The notes beneath the pieces were generated by a model. The model did no database searches and was not told where the DNA came from. It saw nothing but the letters and a program-made list of their open reading frames with translations. Below, piece by piece: positions 47,509 to 56,293 of a DNA stretch of 64,000 nucleotides. Position 1 is the first letter of the stretch. The number at the start of each line of letters is the position of its first letter. The translations under genes were made by a program, and so were the position numbers. The stretch comes from Granulicella rosea (GTDB taxonomy: Bacteria > Acidobacteriota > Terriglobia > Terriglobales > Acidobacteriaceae): the NCBI RefSeq assembly GCF_900188085.1, contig NZ_FZOU01000005.1, positions 286,010 through 350,009 on the forward strand. Reading direction: 5' to 3'.

Positions 47509-48450
47509 TCAGCCTTCCTGCCAGAAACGTTCGGACATATATTTCTCCGCGGAGTCGCAGAGGATGGTGACGATCACGGCCTCGCGTCCGGCCGCAGCCT
47601 CGCGCTCGGCGATGTCGAGGCAGGTGCAGACCGCCGCCGCCGCCGAGACGCCGACGAGGATGCCGGACCTCCGGCCCAGCCGCAGCGCCATCGCATAGGC
47701 GCGTTCGGTCTCCATCGGGATGTTCTGATCGGCGATCGTCGCGTCGTAGATCTTGGGCACGATGGCGGTCGCCATGTGCTTCAGGCCTTCGAGACCGTTG
47801 AAGGGCGAGTCCGGCTGCATGGAGATGCACTGAATGGCCGGGTTCAACTCTTTCAGCTTGCGGGTCGTGCCGACGAAGGTGCCGCTGGTGCCGAGGCCGG
47901 CGACGAAGTGCGTGACGCGGCCCTGCGTCTGCTCCCAGATCTCCGGGGCGGTCGTGCGGTAGTGGGCGAGCCAGTTGTTTTCGTTGCTGTACTGGTCGGC
48001 GTAGAAGTAGCGGTCCGGTTCGGCGGCGACCAACTCCCGCGCCTTGCGGATGGCTCCGTCCGAGCCGTCGGCCGGGTTGGTCCAGACGAGCTTCGCGCCA
48101 TAGGCAGAGACGTAGCGCTTGCGCTCGGGCGAGACGTTCGACGGCATACAGAGGGTGACTTCGAAGCCGAGGGCCGCGCCCAGCATGGCGTACGCGATGC
48201 CGGTGTTGCCGGAGGTCGCGTCGATCAGGCCTTTCGTGGGGCCGATCAGGCCTTTGCGCTGGGCATCGAGCACGATCGAGGAGGCGGCGCGATCCTTCAC
48301 CGATCCGCCGGGGTTGGCCCACTCGGCCTTGCCGAGAATCTGAATGCCGGGCAGGTGCGCGGTAATCTCGTCCAGGCGAACGAGCGGGGTATTGCCGATG
48401 CGGTCCAGTATCGAAGTGCCAAGAATCGTGCTGCCGAGGGTCGTCGTCAT
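47509..48450 (-). CDS. PLP-dependent cysteine synthase (CysM-like)
   Basis: A 313-residue fold-type II PLP enzyme making cysteine from an activated serine. The PLP Lys is in 'EWANPGGSVKDRAA' (K52), with the Asn-binding loop 'DATSGNTGIAYAM' and the Gly-rich 'VAGLGTSGTFVGTTRKLKEL'. The frame runs open to 48831, but ATG 48450 (MTTTLGST) matches the family start. Adjacency to a JAMM peptidase and a fused sulfur carrier strongly suggests that it uses carrier-bound thiocarboxylate, as mycobacterial CysM does, rather than free sulfide. It could also accept O-phosphoserine; this cannot be told from sequence alone. Confidence 0.9.
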   Translation of the reverse strand: MTTTLGSTILGTSILDRIGNTPLVRLDEITAHLPGIQILGKAEWANPGGSVKDRAASSIVLDAQRKGLIGPTKGLIDATSGNTGIAYAMLGAALGFEVTLCMPSNVSPERKRYVSAYGAKLVWTNPADGSDGAIRKARELVAAEPDRYFYADQYSNENNWLAHYRTTAPEIWEQTQGRVTHFVAGLGTSGTFVGTTRKLKELNPAIQCISMQPDSPFNGLEGLKHMATAIVPKIYDATIADQNIPMETERAYAMALRLGRRSGILVGVSAAAAVCTCLDIAEREAAAGREAVIVTILCDSAEKYMSERFWQEG

Positions 48451-48528
48451 GCGGTATTCGATGCTTTCCTGTGCGGCTCGATTGAGCTTGAGCGGCGGAT
48501 GTGCGAAAGTTGAGTTGAGTTCAATCTT

Positions 48529-48969
48529 ATGGCAAAAAAGATGCAGCAGCGTAGCTTCAACGACGTTCTTTCCCTGCTCGGCACGCAACGATTCGATGTC
48601 GCGCCGGCGCAAGAGGGTGCAAAGCGCACTCCGGGGGCCTTTCAGGTTCGCAAATACGGCTGCGCGGCGGAGATCGCCGAGGGTCCCGGCGGCGTGGTGA
48701 CGCTGATCGCCAAGCCGGGCTGGGTGCTGGGCGGCGAGATCAGCCGTCTGGTCGACCGCGGATACCAGAAGTTCCTGCGCGGTTCGAAGATCGAGATCCC
48801 CGCAACCGCCGACATCCTGCGCGCCATCCACGACTTCACCCAGGAGCTGACTGAGGCCTCGGGTGGGATCAACCTTTACAATGAGTCACTTGGCACGACC
48901 AGCGACCGGTACGAGTACGACCGGGTGAAGGGGCGTCCGGACCAGCCGCGCAAGGAATTTGGACACTAG
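48529..48969 (+). CDS. hypothetical protein divergent from the cysteine operon
   Basis: A 146-residue soluble protein of unknown function. It has a basic start (MAKKMQQRSFNDVLSLLG), then a compact beta-rich part ('VRKYGCAAEIAEGPGGVVTL', 'KPGWVLGGEISRLVDRGYQK') and a charged tail. No motif I know is present. It is transcribed away from the cysteine synthase gene from a shared upstream region of about 78 bases, so coregulation is possible. ATG 48529 is the only reasonable start. Confidence 0.75.
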   Translation: MAKKMQQRSFNDVLSLLGTQRFDVAPAQEGAKRTPGAFQVRKYGCAAEIAEGPGGVVTLIAKPGWVLGGEISRLVDRGYQKFLRGSKIEIPATADILRAIHDFTQELTEASGGINLYNESLGTTSDRYEYDRVKGRPDQPRKEFGH

Positions 48970-49026
48970 AAAAGCGGGGAATAGGGCTTAGGGGATAGGG
49001 TTCAGAAAGCTGCTCCTCAAACCCTC

Positions 49027-49131
49027 GTCATCCTGAACGCAGTGAAGGATCCCTGTATTTTGTTCGTCCCGGCGATGATCCGTGCTGGTGCGAACGAAAT
49101 ACAGGGGTCCTTCGCGTTGCTCAGGATGACG
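49027..49131. repeat. palindromic intergenic repeat, family A
   Basis: GTCATCCTGAACGCAGTGAA then GGATCCCTGTATTT pairs with AAATACAGGGGTCCTTCGCG then TTGCTCAGGATGAC. Centre sequence differs from other copies. It lies at the convergent junction of 48529-48969 and rsmI. Confidence 0.9.
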
Positions 49132-49191
49132 GGCTGTTATGGGGTGCAAGAAGCTCTCTGAACCCTGAGTTCTACACCCTGAACTCAGCCT

Positions 49192-50079
49192 CTATCTTTT
49201 CCGGCTCTGCTCCCGCTGCAACTCCCGGTATGCATCCGATTTCCCGATCCCGCGCTCGCGGGCGACTCGCTTGAGCGCGTCCATCTCGCTGATGCCCTCG
49301 GCTTTGACCAGCGCGGTGACCTCGGCGAGAATCCCCACCTGCTTCACCTCGACCACACCCTCGGGCAGGGCGAACATCAGCACAATCTCGCCCCGGACTA
49401 AATCTCTTGCGGCCAGTGTCGCGTGGATGACCGAGACAGGCCCACGCAGAAATTCCTCATGCAGCTTGGTCAGCTCGCGTGCGACGACCACGTGCTGGTC
49501 CGGGCCGAAGACGGTTTGCAGATCGGCGAGCGACTCCAGCAGCCGGTGCGGCGCCTCGTAAAACAGGTGCGAGACCGGCCCGCGCGGCAACTTTTCCAGC
49601 GCCGACTTGCGTGCCCCGGCCTTCGACGGCAAAAAGCCGTGGAACTGGAAGCCCTCGGTCGGCAGGCCGCTGGCGATGAGGCCGCTGATGGCGGCGTTCG
49701 CGCCGGGGATGGGGAAGACCGGCACCCCGGCGGCGATGGCGGCTGCTGCGATCTGGCTGCCGGGGTCGGCGATGCCGGGCGTGCCGGCATCCGAGACGAC
49801 CGCGATGCGCGCGCCTTGTTTCAGTTCGGACGCAAGTTCCTCGGCCCGGCCGGCCTCGTTGAACATGTGATAGCTGACGGTCGGGGTCTTCAGGCCGTAG
49901 TGGTTCAGCAGCTTCTGGGTCTGGCGCGTGTCCTCGCAGGCGATCCGGTCGGCCAGACGCAGAACCCGCAGCGCGCGCAGGGTGATGTCTTCGAGGTTGC
50001 CGATGGGCGTCGCCACCAGGTACAGACCCGGCGCGAGCGGACGGCTCTCGTACTCCAAAAGGGTCGCGGATAAGCTCAC
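49192..50079 (-). CDS. rsmI: 16S rRNA (cytidine(1402)-2'-O)-methyltransferase
   Basis: RsmI methylates the ribose of C1402 in 16S rRNA. The 295-residue tetrapyrrole-methylase-fold protein has 'GLYLVATPIGNLEDITLRAL', 'ACEDTRQTQKLLNHYG', 'VVSDAGTPGIADPGSQI', 'PIPGANAAISGLIASGLPTE' and 'FYEAPHRLLESLADL', all diagnostic. Its C-terminal domain is short and basic. The long frame to 50778 is not coding; GTG 50079 overlaps the TGA of the M50-like gene (GTGA), which indicates coupling. Confidence 0.95.
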   Translation of the reverse strand: MSLSATLLEYESRPLAPGLYLVATPIGNLEDITLRALRVLRLADRIACEDTRQTQKLLNHYGLKTPTVSYHMFNEAGRAEELASELKQGARIAVVSDAGTPGIADPGSQIAAAAIAAGVPVFPIPGANAAISGLIASGLPTEGFQFHGFLPSKAGARKSALEKLPRGPVSHLFYEAPHRLLESLADLQTVFGPDQHVVVARELTKLHEEFLRGPVSVIHATLAARDLVRGEIVLMFALPEGVVEVKQVGILAEVTALVKAEGISEMDALKRVARERGIGKSDAYRELQREQSRKR

Positions 50080-51302
50080 GGACGGTCCTGCTCCTTGCGC
50101 AGGTCGGTCTCGCGCGTCATGCGGCGGCTGAGGTCCAGCAGGCTCATCGAGCGCTGCAGGTTCTGCGGCGTGATGATGCCAACGATGCGCTGGCCTGCCT
50201 CGCCATCGACCACCGGCACAAGCTGCGCGGTCTGGCCGAGGCGGCCGGACATCAGGCGGCGCAGCGTCTTGACCAGCGCGTCGCCGGGGCGCGCGGTCTG
50301 GAAGCTGCGCGTCATGATGCCCTGCACGTAGCTGTTGCCGCCGGCCTCGAGCGCCTCGACGATGTTCTGCCGCGAGACCGCGCCGACCAGGTTGCCGCCG
50401 CGCACGACCGGGAAGACGTCCTGCAGGGTATGGGTGCAGTGGCGCATCGCGTCCTCGAGCGTGGCGGAGGCGGAGATGACGGTGTAATCCTGCATCATCA
50501 CGTCGCGCATCAGCACAGTCTCTGTGCGGGGTTCGATGGTGCTCGCACCGGACTCGTCGAAGAACTGCGAGACGATGAGCAGGCCGGCGCCGATGAAGAC
50601 CAGGAACATGTTCGGCACAAGGATGCCCGCCGCGACCAGCAGCACGGCGACCACGGGACCGATGCCGATGGCGGTCTGCACGGGCCGGGGCCGGCCCAGA
50701 AGTTTGCCGAAGAGGTATCCGCCATCGAGCGGCCAGGCCGGCAGCAGGTTGATCGCGGCCAGCAGCAGGTTCGTCCACACCATCGCGCGCAGCAGGTGAC
50801 GGGGCGAGACCCAGGGCATCTGGATGAGATCTATCTCCGGCGCGAAGGTGAGGATCATGCCGGCGAGCGTGAGGCCGAAGAGGATGTTCGCGATGGGACC
50901 GGCAAGCGCCACGGTGCGGAGCTTCGCCTGGTGCGCGCTCCGCAGGGCGTTCGCATGCGCGGCCTCGGCGGAGATTTCGGCTGGGAGGTCGCCCTCGCCG
51001 GCGTTCGGCGCGGGGTATTCGTCGGCATCGGCGTCGGACTGGCTGTAGGTGGCGAGCGCGCCGGTCGGCAGCAGGATGAGGCTGACCGGGCTAAGCGAGA
51101 CCCATGCGCCGACCAGGCCGCGCGCGATCTCGCGCACACAGACGGCGACCAGCAGGAAGAAGGCGAGCGCAAATCCGCGTCCCGTATTCAGGCGCAGCGA
51201 GTACGCAAGACTCATGCAGAGAAGCGGCAGGAGGACGAAGAAAAAATGGATGCGCACATCCACGCCGAAGATTCTGCCGAACGGAACCGTCCAACCACGC
51301 AT
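50076..51302 (-). CDS. M50-like membrane protein with CBS domain pair, zinc motif lost
   Basis: A 408-residue relative of site-2 proteases (intramembrane zinc peptidases that cleave membrane-bound regulators). Transmembrane segments near 18-38, 43-63, 130-155 and 195-240 match the family, as does 'NLLPAWPLDGGYLFG' (the NPDG-like motif supplying the Asp ligand). But the HExxH helix reads 'VCVREIARGLVGAW' with Arg57 and Arg61 in place of both His. The protein should therefore not bind catalytic zinc normally. Residues 265-400 are two CBS domains ('VMMQDYTVISASATLEDAMR', 'IMTRSFQTARPGDALVKTLR'). It overlaps rsmI by 4 bases. A regulatory pseudo-protease is the likely role (inference). Confidence 0.85.
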   Translation of the reverse strand: MRGWTVPFGRIFGVDVRIHFFFVLLPLLCMSLAYSLRLNTGRGFALAFFLLVAVCVREIARGLVGAWVSLSPVSLILLPTGALATYSQSDADADEYPAPNAGEGDLPAEISAEAAHANALRSAHQAKLRTVALAGPIANILFGLTLAGMILTFAPEIDLIQMPWVSPRHLLRAMVWTNLLLAAINLLPAWPLDGGYLFGKLLGRPRPVQTAIGIGPVVAVLLVAAGILVPNMFLVFIGAGLLIVSQFFDESGASTIEPRTETVLMRDVMMQDYTVISASATLEDAMRHCTHTLQDVFPVVRGGNLVGAVSRQNIVEALEAGGNSYVQGIMTRSFQTARPGDALVKTLRRLMSGRLGQTAQLVPVVDGEAGQRIVGIITPQNLQRSMSLLDLSRRMTRETDLRKEQDRP

Positions 51303-51348
51303 AGGTTCATTGTATGCGCTTTATACCGAGGGCCGGTATCATCGGCAG

Positions 51349-51939
51349 ATGCGCGTCATTGCAGGTACATACCGCTCCCGTCTGCTGGCCTCGCCGCCCG
51401 GCACGGCCACCCGACCCACCAGCGACCGGCTGCGCGAGACGCTGTTCAACATTCTCGCGACCCGCGTTCCGGGCTGCCGCTTCGTCGATCTCTACGCCGG
51501 CACGGGCGCGGTAGGCATCGAGGCGATCAGCCGCGGCGCGGAGTTCGTCTGGTTCTCGGAGAATGCGGTTCCGGCCCTGAAGACGCTGCGCAAGAACCTC
51601 GAAACGCTGAAGATTACGAGCGGTTTTGCTCTGGAGGATCGAGGCACGGCGGCGCTGCTGCAGCGGCTGGGCAAGTCGCCGATCGACGTCGTCTACCTCG
51701 ATCCGCCGTACGAGGCGGAGAACGAGTACACCGGGACGCTGTCGTTCCTGGGCAGCACGACCGGCCGCAAGCTGCTGGCGCCAGGCGCCATCGTCGTCGC
51801 GGAGCATGCGTCGAAGTCGAAGTTCAAGCTGGCGGAACGCTTCGGCGGGCTGGTGCGGACGCGGGAGTACAAGCAGGGCGACGCGTCGCTGAGCTTCTAC
51901 GAGGCGCCCGCGGATGAAGTCAAGACGACCACGGATTGA
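51349..51939 (+). CDS. rsmD: 16S rRNA (guanine(966)-N2)-methyltransferase
   Basis: RsmD methylates G966 of 16S rRNA. The 196-residue protein has 'RVIAGTYRSRLLASPPG', the classical 'RPTSDRLRETLFNIL', the SAM motif 'VDLYAGTGAVGIEAISRGA' and the catalytic 'VVYLDPPYEAE'. The frame is open to 51049, but ATG 51349 begins right at the conserved start MRVIAG. It is divergent from the M50-like gene with 46 bases between. Confidence 0.94.
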   Translation: MRVIAGTYRSRLLASPPGTATRPTSDRLRETLFNILATRVPGCRFVDLYAGTGAVGIEAISRGAEFVWFSENAVPALKTLRKNLETLKITSGFALEDRGTAALLQRLGKSPIDVVYLDPPYEAENEYTGTLSFLGSTTGRKLLAPGAIVVAEHASKSKFKLAERFGGLVRTREYKQGDASLSFYEAPADEVKTTTD

Positions 51940-52007
51940 CACGGAGGAACGCAGATCTAAGCTATTGAAAGACGGACTGCTTCGGCGTTAGGACGTCTTG
52001 GTTCTGC

Positions 52008-52185
52008 TTAAGGGCACGGCTTCAGCCGTGTCACTGACGCTGCTTTGTTCTGCGGCTTCAGCCGCTGAGGTACTCTTTCCTGCGCACTGGCGGATCAAGC
52101 CGATTCGAGCGAAACCGTACCTCAGCGGCTAAAGCCGCGCTGTCAGCCAAGCATTTACGGCAGGGCTGAAGCCGTGCCCTTAACA
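52008..52185. repeat. palindromic intergenic repeat, family B, double inverted copy
   Basis: The left copy (TTAAGGGCACGGCTTCAGCC ... GCGGCTTCAGCCGCTGAGG then TAC) is mirrored by GTACCTCAGCGGCTAAAGCC and GGCTGAAGCCGTGCCCTTAA at the right end. Small hairpins are thus nested in one large imperfect palindrome of about 178 bases. It fills most of the convergent gap between rsmD and the next gene. Confidence 0.85.
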
Positions 52186-52206
52186 AAACTCCCCCATCTG
52201 CAATCG

Positions 52207-52788
52207 CTACTTCGAAAACCCGCCGCCGCTGTGTTCACCCGTGCGCAGGTCGAGTTCGAACGGAACATCGCGGTCGGTGAGCATGTTCCAGCCGAGTCCG
52301 TGAAGTTTGTCTCCTGAGATGGATGTCAGCTTCAGTCCCTCCCAGCTCAGCTTGCCGCTGGTCCACGCGACGCCGTCTTTGCCCCAGGCCGCGATGGTGT
52401 GGAAGCCCACGAAGAGCAGCAGCCCATGCTCCGGCAGCGGGACCACCTCGGCGACCGGCTTCATCGGAATCTGCATGCAGCGTTCGGGCGTCGAGACCTC
52501 CGCGATGTACGCGTAGCCGCCCGCGACGGCGCAGATCTCGCCGGGATTCGGGCTGCCGTAGACGGCGGTGGGCATCGCCGGGTCGGTGAAGCCGAGCGCG
52601 CAGGTGGCGAGAAACACTCCCCCGCTCGCCGGCCTCACGAGCAGGCGAAGCGCGCCGCGAGCCAGCGCGTCCTCCTCGCCCGCGATGTGCAGCGGCCAGG
52701 TGAACTGGCGCGCCGGGGCGATCAGGGGCGGCTGCCTGAGGATTTCGACTTTCCAGTCTCTTTTGAAGTCGTCGTGGCCGAGGCTCAT
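52207..52788 (-). CDS. hypothetical protein coupled to the Cys/Met PLP enzyme
   Basis: A 193-residue protein I cannot place. It has no signal peptide or membrane helix and looks beta-rich, with Gly- and aromatic-rich stretches such as 'YGSPNPGEICAVAGGYAYIA' and 'EHGLLLFVGFHTIAAWGKDG' suggestive of a beta-propeller or sandwich. Its ATG overlaps the stop of the upstream PLP-enzyme gene by 4 bases, so it is translated with it. Confidence 0.7.
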   Translation of the reverse strand: MSLGHDDFKRDWKVEILRQPPLIAPARQFTWPLHIAGEEDALARGALRLLVRPASGGVFLATCALGFTDPAMPTAVYGSPNPGEICAVAGGYAYIAEVSTPERCMQIPMKPVAEVVPLPEHGLLLFVGFHTIAAWGKDGVAWTSGKLSWEGLKLTSISGDKLHGLGWNMLTDRDVPFELDLRTGEHSGGGFSK

Positions 52789-53909
52789 GCGCCGGCCTTT
52801 TCGAGCGCCTGAGCCATGTCGGCGAGCAGGTCTTCGATCTCCTCGCAGCCGGCCGACATGCGGATGAACCCGGCGGGGATGAGGTCATGTCCCCAGCGCG
52901 CGCGGCGCTCGGCGGTGGTCGAAAGGCCGCCGAAGCTGGTGGCCTCGGTGACCAGCTCGGCGGCGGTCAGGAAGGTTTCGGCGGCGGCCTTGTTCTTCAG
53001 CGTGAAGCTGAGTACGGGGCCGAAGTACTGCATCTGACGCGCGGCGATGGCGTGTCCGGGGTGCGTCCGCAGACCGGGATAGAAGACCTCGCGGACCTCC
53101 GGACGCGCGGCGAGGAACTCCGCGATGGCCTGGGCGTTGGCGCAGGACTTGGCCAGCCGCAGGGGTAGCGTACCGATCGAGCGTAGCGCGAGCCAAGCCT
53201 CCATGGGACCGAGGACGCCGCCGGTCAGCGTGCGCCAGCTATCGATCTTCGCCAGAAGCTCCGGATCGCGGGTGGCGACGTGGCCGAGCAGCAGGTCGCT
53301 GTGGCCGGTCATGGCCTTCGAGTCGGAGGCGACGGAAAAGTCCGCGCCGAGCGCGAGGGGGCGCTGGCCGAGCGGCGTGGCGGTGGTGTTGTCGACCGCG
53401 ACGAGCGTGCCGTTGGTGTGGGCGAGCGCGGCAAGCGCGGCGATGTCGGCGACATCCATGCCGGGGTTGCTGGGGGTCTCGATCCACAGCAGCCGTGCGC
53501 CGGCGAGCACCTCGGGCGCGTCCATCGCGCGCGTTGGAGCGGTGCGCAGGATGCAGCCCATCGGCTCGAAGTGCGCGGCGAAGAGGCTTCGGACGGCGAA
53601 GTAGGCGTCCGACGGCAGGACGGCGATGTCTCCCGGACGCAGCACCGCGCCCAGCACCGCCGCGCAGGCCGCCATGCCGGAGCCGAAGATTCGGGCATGC
53701 GCTTCATATCCGGCTGCCGACTCCATCTGGCCGATGGCCTCTTCGAGTTCGGTCCAGGTGGGATTGTGCGAGCGGGCGTAGGTGTATTCGGTCTCGGATG
53801 GGTCGCCCGGGGCGTGAAAGGGCGCGGCGAAGACCGGGCCGGCGTGCAGCGGCTGGCCTGGCGTGGCGGCGGAGAGCGTGGAGCGGATGATGCGGGTGGC
53901 CTCTTGCAT
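52785..53909 (-). CDS. Cys/Met metabolism PLP-dependent enzyme (cystathionine gamma-synthase/lyase family)
   Basis: A 374-residue fold-type I enzyme of the cystathionine group. The family start 'ATRIIRSTLSAATPGQPLHA' leads to 'YTYARSHNPTWTELEEAIGQ' (PLP phosphate-site Tyr/Arg region), 'FGSGMAACAAVLGAVL', 'IETPSNPGMDVADIAALAAL', the PLP Lys in 'SVASDSKAMTGHSDLLLGHV' and 'GGLSTTAERRARWG'. Whether it is a synthase, gamma-lyase or beta-lyase cannot be settled. The C-terminus overlaps the hypothetical gene. Confidence 0.85.
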   Translation of the reverse strand: MQEATRIIRSTLSAATPGQPLHAGPVFAAPFHAPGDPSETEYTYARSHNPTWTELEEAIGQMESAAGYEAHARIFGSGMAACAAVLGAVLRPGDIAVLPSDAYFAVRSLFAAHFEPMGCILRTAPTRAMDAPEVLAGARLLWIETPSNPGMDVADIAALAALAHTNGTLVAVDNTTATPLGQRPLALGADFSVASDSKAMTGHSDLLLGHVATRDPELLAKIDSWRTLTGGVLGPMEAWLALRSIGTLPLRLAKSCANAQAIAEFLAARPEVREVFYPGLRTHPGHAIAARQMQYFGPVLSFTLKNKAAAETFLTAAELVTEATSFGGLSTTAERRARWGHDLIPAGFIRMSAGCEEIEDLLADMAQALEKAGA

Positions 53910-53927
53910 GTATTCAGGATAGCCGGG

Positions 53928-54923
53928 TTAGCGCAGGTGCTCCCAGCCGGCGGGCGCGAGCGGCTCGGCGGAGCCGTCGGAACGCTCCAGCAGGATCGGC
54001 CCCGCAGCGGTGATGCGGCCGATCGGCGTGACCGGCACGCCGGCGATCCTGCGCGGCATCGTCACGCTGGGTTTGGCGGTGAAGAGCAGTTCGTAGTCCT
54101 CGCCGCCGTGCAGGGCGAGCTGCAACGCCGCCTCTTTGCCGTGTTCCGCGGCGAGCGGATGCAGCGGCAGGGGATCCGCGAAGACGACGGCGCCGACGCC
54201 CGAGGCCTGGCAAAGATGCGCAAGGTCGGTCGAGATGCCGTCGCTCACGTCCATGCAGGCGGTCGCGAGCCGGCGCTTCAACAAGGCATGTCCGACCACC
54301 AGGCGCGGGATGGGGAAGAGCTGCGGGTGCTCGCCGTGCTTCTTCGGGCGCTTGCCCTGAGAGAGCGATTGAAGCTCCGCCGCCGCTCCGCCGAGGGCGC
54401 CGGTGACATAGAGCAGGTCGCCCGCTCGCGCGCCGGAGCGGCGGAGTTCGCGACCGCGCGGCGCCGTGCCCAGCAGGGTGATGTCTGCCAGCAGGTGGTC
54501 GGTGGGCGCCTCCGACGTGTCGCCGCCGGCGAGCGGAACCTTGTGCAGCGCGGCGAGGGCGAGCAGGCCGTCGAAGAATCGGTCGAGCCATTTTCTCCCG
54601 GCGGCGGTTGCGGCCAGCGAGCGCGGGACGGCGAGCGAAAGGAAGGCGGCCATCGGCTGCGCTCCCATGGCGGCGAGGTCCGAAAGTCCGCGCGCAAGGG
54701 TGCGATGCCCAGCCGATTCCGGCGTGTGCCAGTCTCGGCGGAAGTGCCGGCCTTCGAGGGTAAAGTCCGTCGTGACAAGCACATCGGAGCCGCGCGGAGG
54801 ACGCAGCACGGCGCAGTCGTCGCCGATGCCGAGCCGAAGGAGCGGGCTTTCGACGGCTCCGCTGCGCTGTCGAATATGTTCGATGAGGGCGAGTTCGCCG
54901 CGAATTTTGCCGGGTCCTGGCAT
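53928..54923 (-). CDS. thiL: thiamine-monophosphate kinase
   Basis: ThiL phosphorylates thiamine monophosphate to thiamine pyrophosphate. The 331-residue protein has 'LLRLGIGDDCAVLRPPRGSD', 'VTTDFTLEGRHF', 'LSDLAAMGAQP', 'AGGDTSEAP' and 'DVSDGISTDLAHLCQASGVG', the metal and substrate motifs of the AIRS/ThiL family. ATG 54923 has GGAAGAG right before it. It follows (upstream of) the PLP gene with an 18-base gap, so they may be co-transcribed. Confidence 0.94.
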   Translation of the reverse strand: MPGPGKIRGELALIEHIRQRSGAVESPLLRLGIGDDCAVLRPPRGSDVLVTTDFTLEGRHFRRDWHTPESAGHRTLARGLSDLAAMGAQPMAAFLSLAVPRSLAATAAGRKWLDRFFDGLLALAALHKVPLAGGDTSEAPTDHLLADITLLGTAPRGRELRRSGARAGDLLYVTGALGGAAAELQSLSQGKRPKKHGEHPQLFPIPRLVVGHALLKRRLATACMDVSDGISTDLAHLCQASGVGAVVFADPLPLHPLAAEHGKEAALQLALHGGEDYELLFTAKPSVTMPRRIAGVPVTPIGRITAAGPILLERSDGSAEPLAPAGWEHLR

Positions 54924-55172
54924 CTCTTCCGAGGGTAAACCCCGTCTGTCAATACCCCGGATTGCTGTGGGAAAACGATATTGGATGGTTGCGGCAGGGT
55001 ACCGGTTGTATTAACATCTTCTAAGAAAGCCCAAGAGAGATCTGCCAGTTCGGAATGCGCGTTGCCAAATGCGATTTGGCGGAAGTGAATTGCATCGGAC
55101 CGGCTCCCTCTCATACCGCCCCGTTGAGGATACCTCGGCGCTTCGGTCAAATCAGGGCACAGGTTCTCAGCA

Positions 55173-56216
55173 TTGGCTTCGAAAAAGCGCTTTTACATCC
55201 TGTTCGTCAGCCGCGATGAAGAGGGAAACCTGAGCAAGGTTCCCGTGCCGCTGCATTATGCCTACTCATTCGTGGCGGCGGCGGCGATCGGCATGTTCAC
55301 GATTACGGGGATGGCAGGCTCGTATTCGCGGATGCTGATCAAGACGGCGCGCTTCAACCAGTTGCGCACGGACCACGACGCGCTGCGCAAGGACTACGCC
55401 AACCTCGAAAAGCAGGCGCATGAGAAGGATATCCAGGCAGCGTCGCTGGGTTCGCTCGCCAGCGAGGTCTCGGCGCTCTACGGCCTGACGACCAGCAAGC
55501 TGACGCTGAGCATTCCAGGGCGCAAGTCGAAGGCCGGCGTGAAGGATGCGGATGTGGCGAAGTCCGCCGGGACGGCTCCGCTGACCGATCTGGCTGCGAC
55601 GAACTACACGGACGACTCCTATTACAAATCGGTGGACGCGTTCTACACGCTGCGCACCTCGGCGATGAGCGGCAATGCGGCGCGGCTGATTGCGACTCCG
55701 CTGGAGCTCGATCATCTCGACGCTCCGATTCACCTGGGCCGCGCGCTTGGCCCGGCGATCGGGATGGATGGCGGCAACATCGCGGACGGCCCTTCGCTCT
55801 GGCCTGTGGTCGGTGAGATTTCGAGCAGCTTCGGTCAGCGTGAGGATCCCGTGCTGGGGAACGGCGAAGGCGAGTTTCACCCCGGCGTCGACATTCGCGC
55901 CGAGCTGGGAACGCCGATCCATGCGACGGCGGACGGCGTGGTGAAGATGGCCGAGATGACCAATGGCTATGGGCGCGAGGTCATCATCGACCACGGTCAC
56001 GGGCTTGAGACCTGCTACGGCCACATGAGCGGCTTCGCGGTGACGGCTGGCCAGACGGTGACGAAGGGCGAGGTGATCGGCTTCGTCGGACACAGCGGCC
56101 GGACGACCGGCAACCATGTCCACTACGAGGTGCGCATCCACAATACGCCGGTGAATCCGCACAAGTATCTGCGGGTGACGCTGGCGCAGCTTGGCTCGGA
56201 AGTGGCGACGAAGTAA
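55173..56216 (+). CDS. membrane-anchored M23-family (LysM-less) peptidoglycan peptidase
   Basis: A 347-residue cell-wall endopeptidase-type protein. One N-terminal transmembrane helix (about 30-50, 'FVAAAAIGMFTITGM') is followed by a coiled region (residues 55-95) and a C-terminal M23 domain with zinc ligands in 'FHPGVDIRAELGTPIHATAD' (His, Asp) and 'HVHYEVRI' (HxH); 'VIIDHGHGLETCYGHMSGFA' is the usual support. All zinc ligands are kept, so it may be active. The start is TTG 55173, the first usable codon before the conserved start; no strong binding site is visible. A terminator follows. Confidence 0.88.
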   Translation: MASKKRFYILFVSRDEEGNLSKVPVPLHYAYSFVAAAAIGMFTITGMAGSYSRMLIKTARFNQLRTDHDALRKDYANLEKQAHEKDIQAASLGSLASEVSALYGLTTSKLTLSIPGRKSKAGVKDADVAKSAGTAPLTDLAATNYTDDSYYKSVDAFYTLRTSAMSGNAARLIATPLELDHLDAPIHLGRALGPAIGMDGGNIADGPSLWPVVGEISSSFGQREDPVLGNGEGEFHPGVDIRAELGTPIHATADGVVKMAEMTNGYGREVIIDHGHGLETCYGHMSGFAVTAGQTVTKGEVIGFVGHSGRTTGNHVHYEVRIHNTPVNPHKYLRVTLAQLGSEVATK

Positions 56217-56235
56217 GAGGTTTCAACCTACGAAG

Positions 56236-56272
56236 AGCGGTCCGGCCAAGGTATTGGCTGGGCCGCTTTTTT
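56236..56272 (+). terminator. intrinsic terminator after the M23 peptidase gene
   Basis: A 14-base stem with two G-T wobbles (56236-56249 and 56254-56267), loop GGTA, followed by six T. Confidence 0.9.
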
Positions 56273-56293
56273 GTTTGCCGGTCGAGAAAGACG

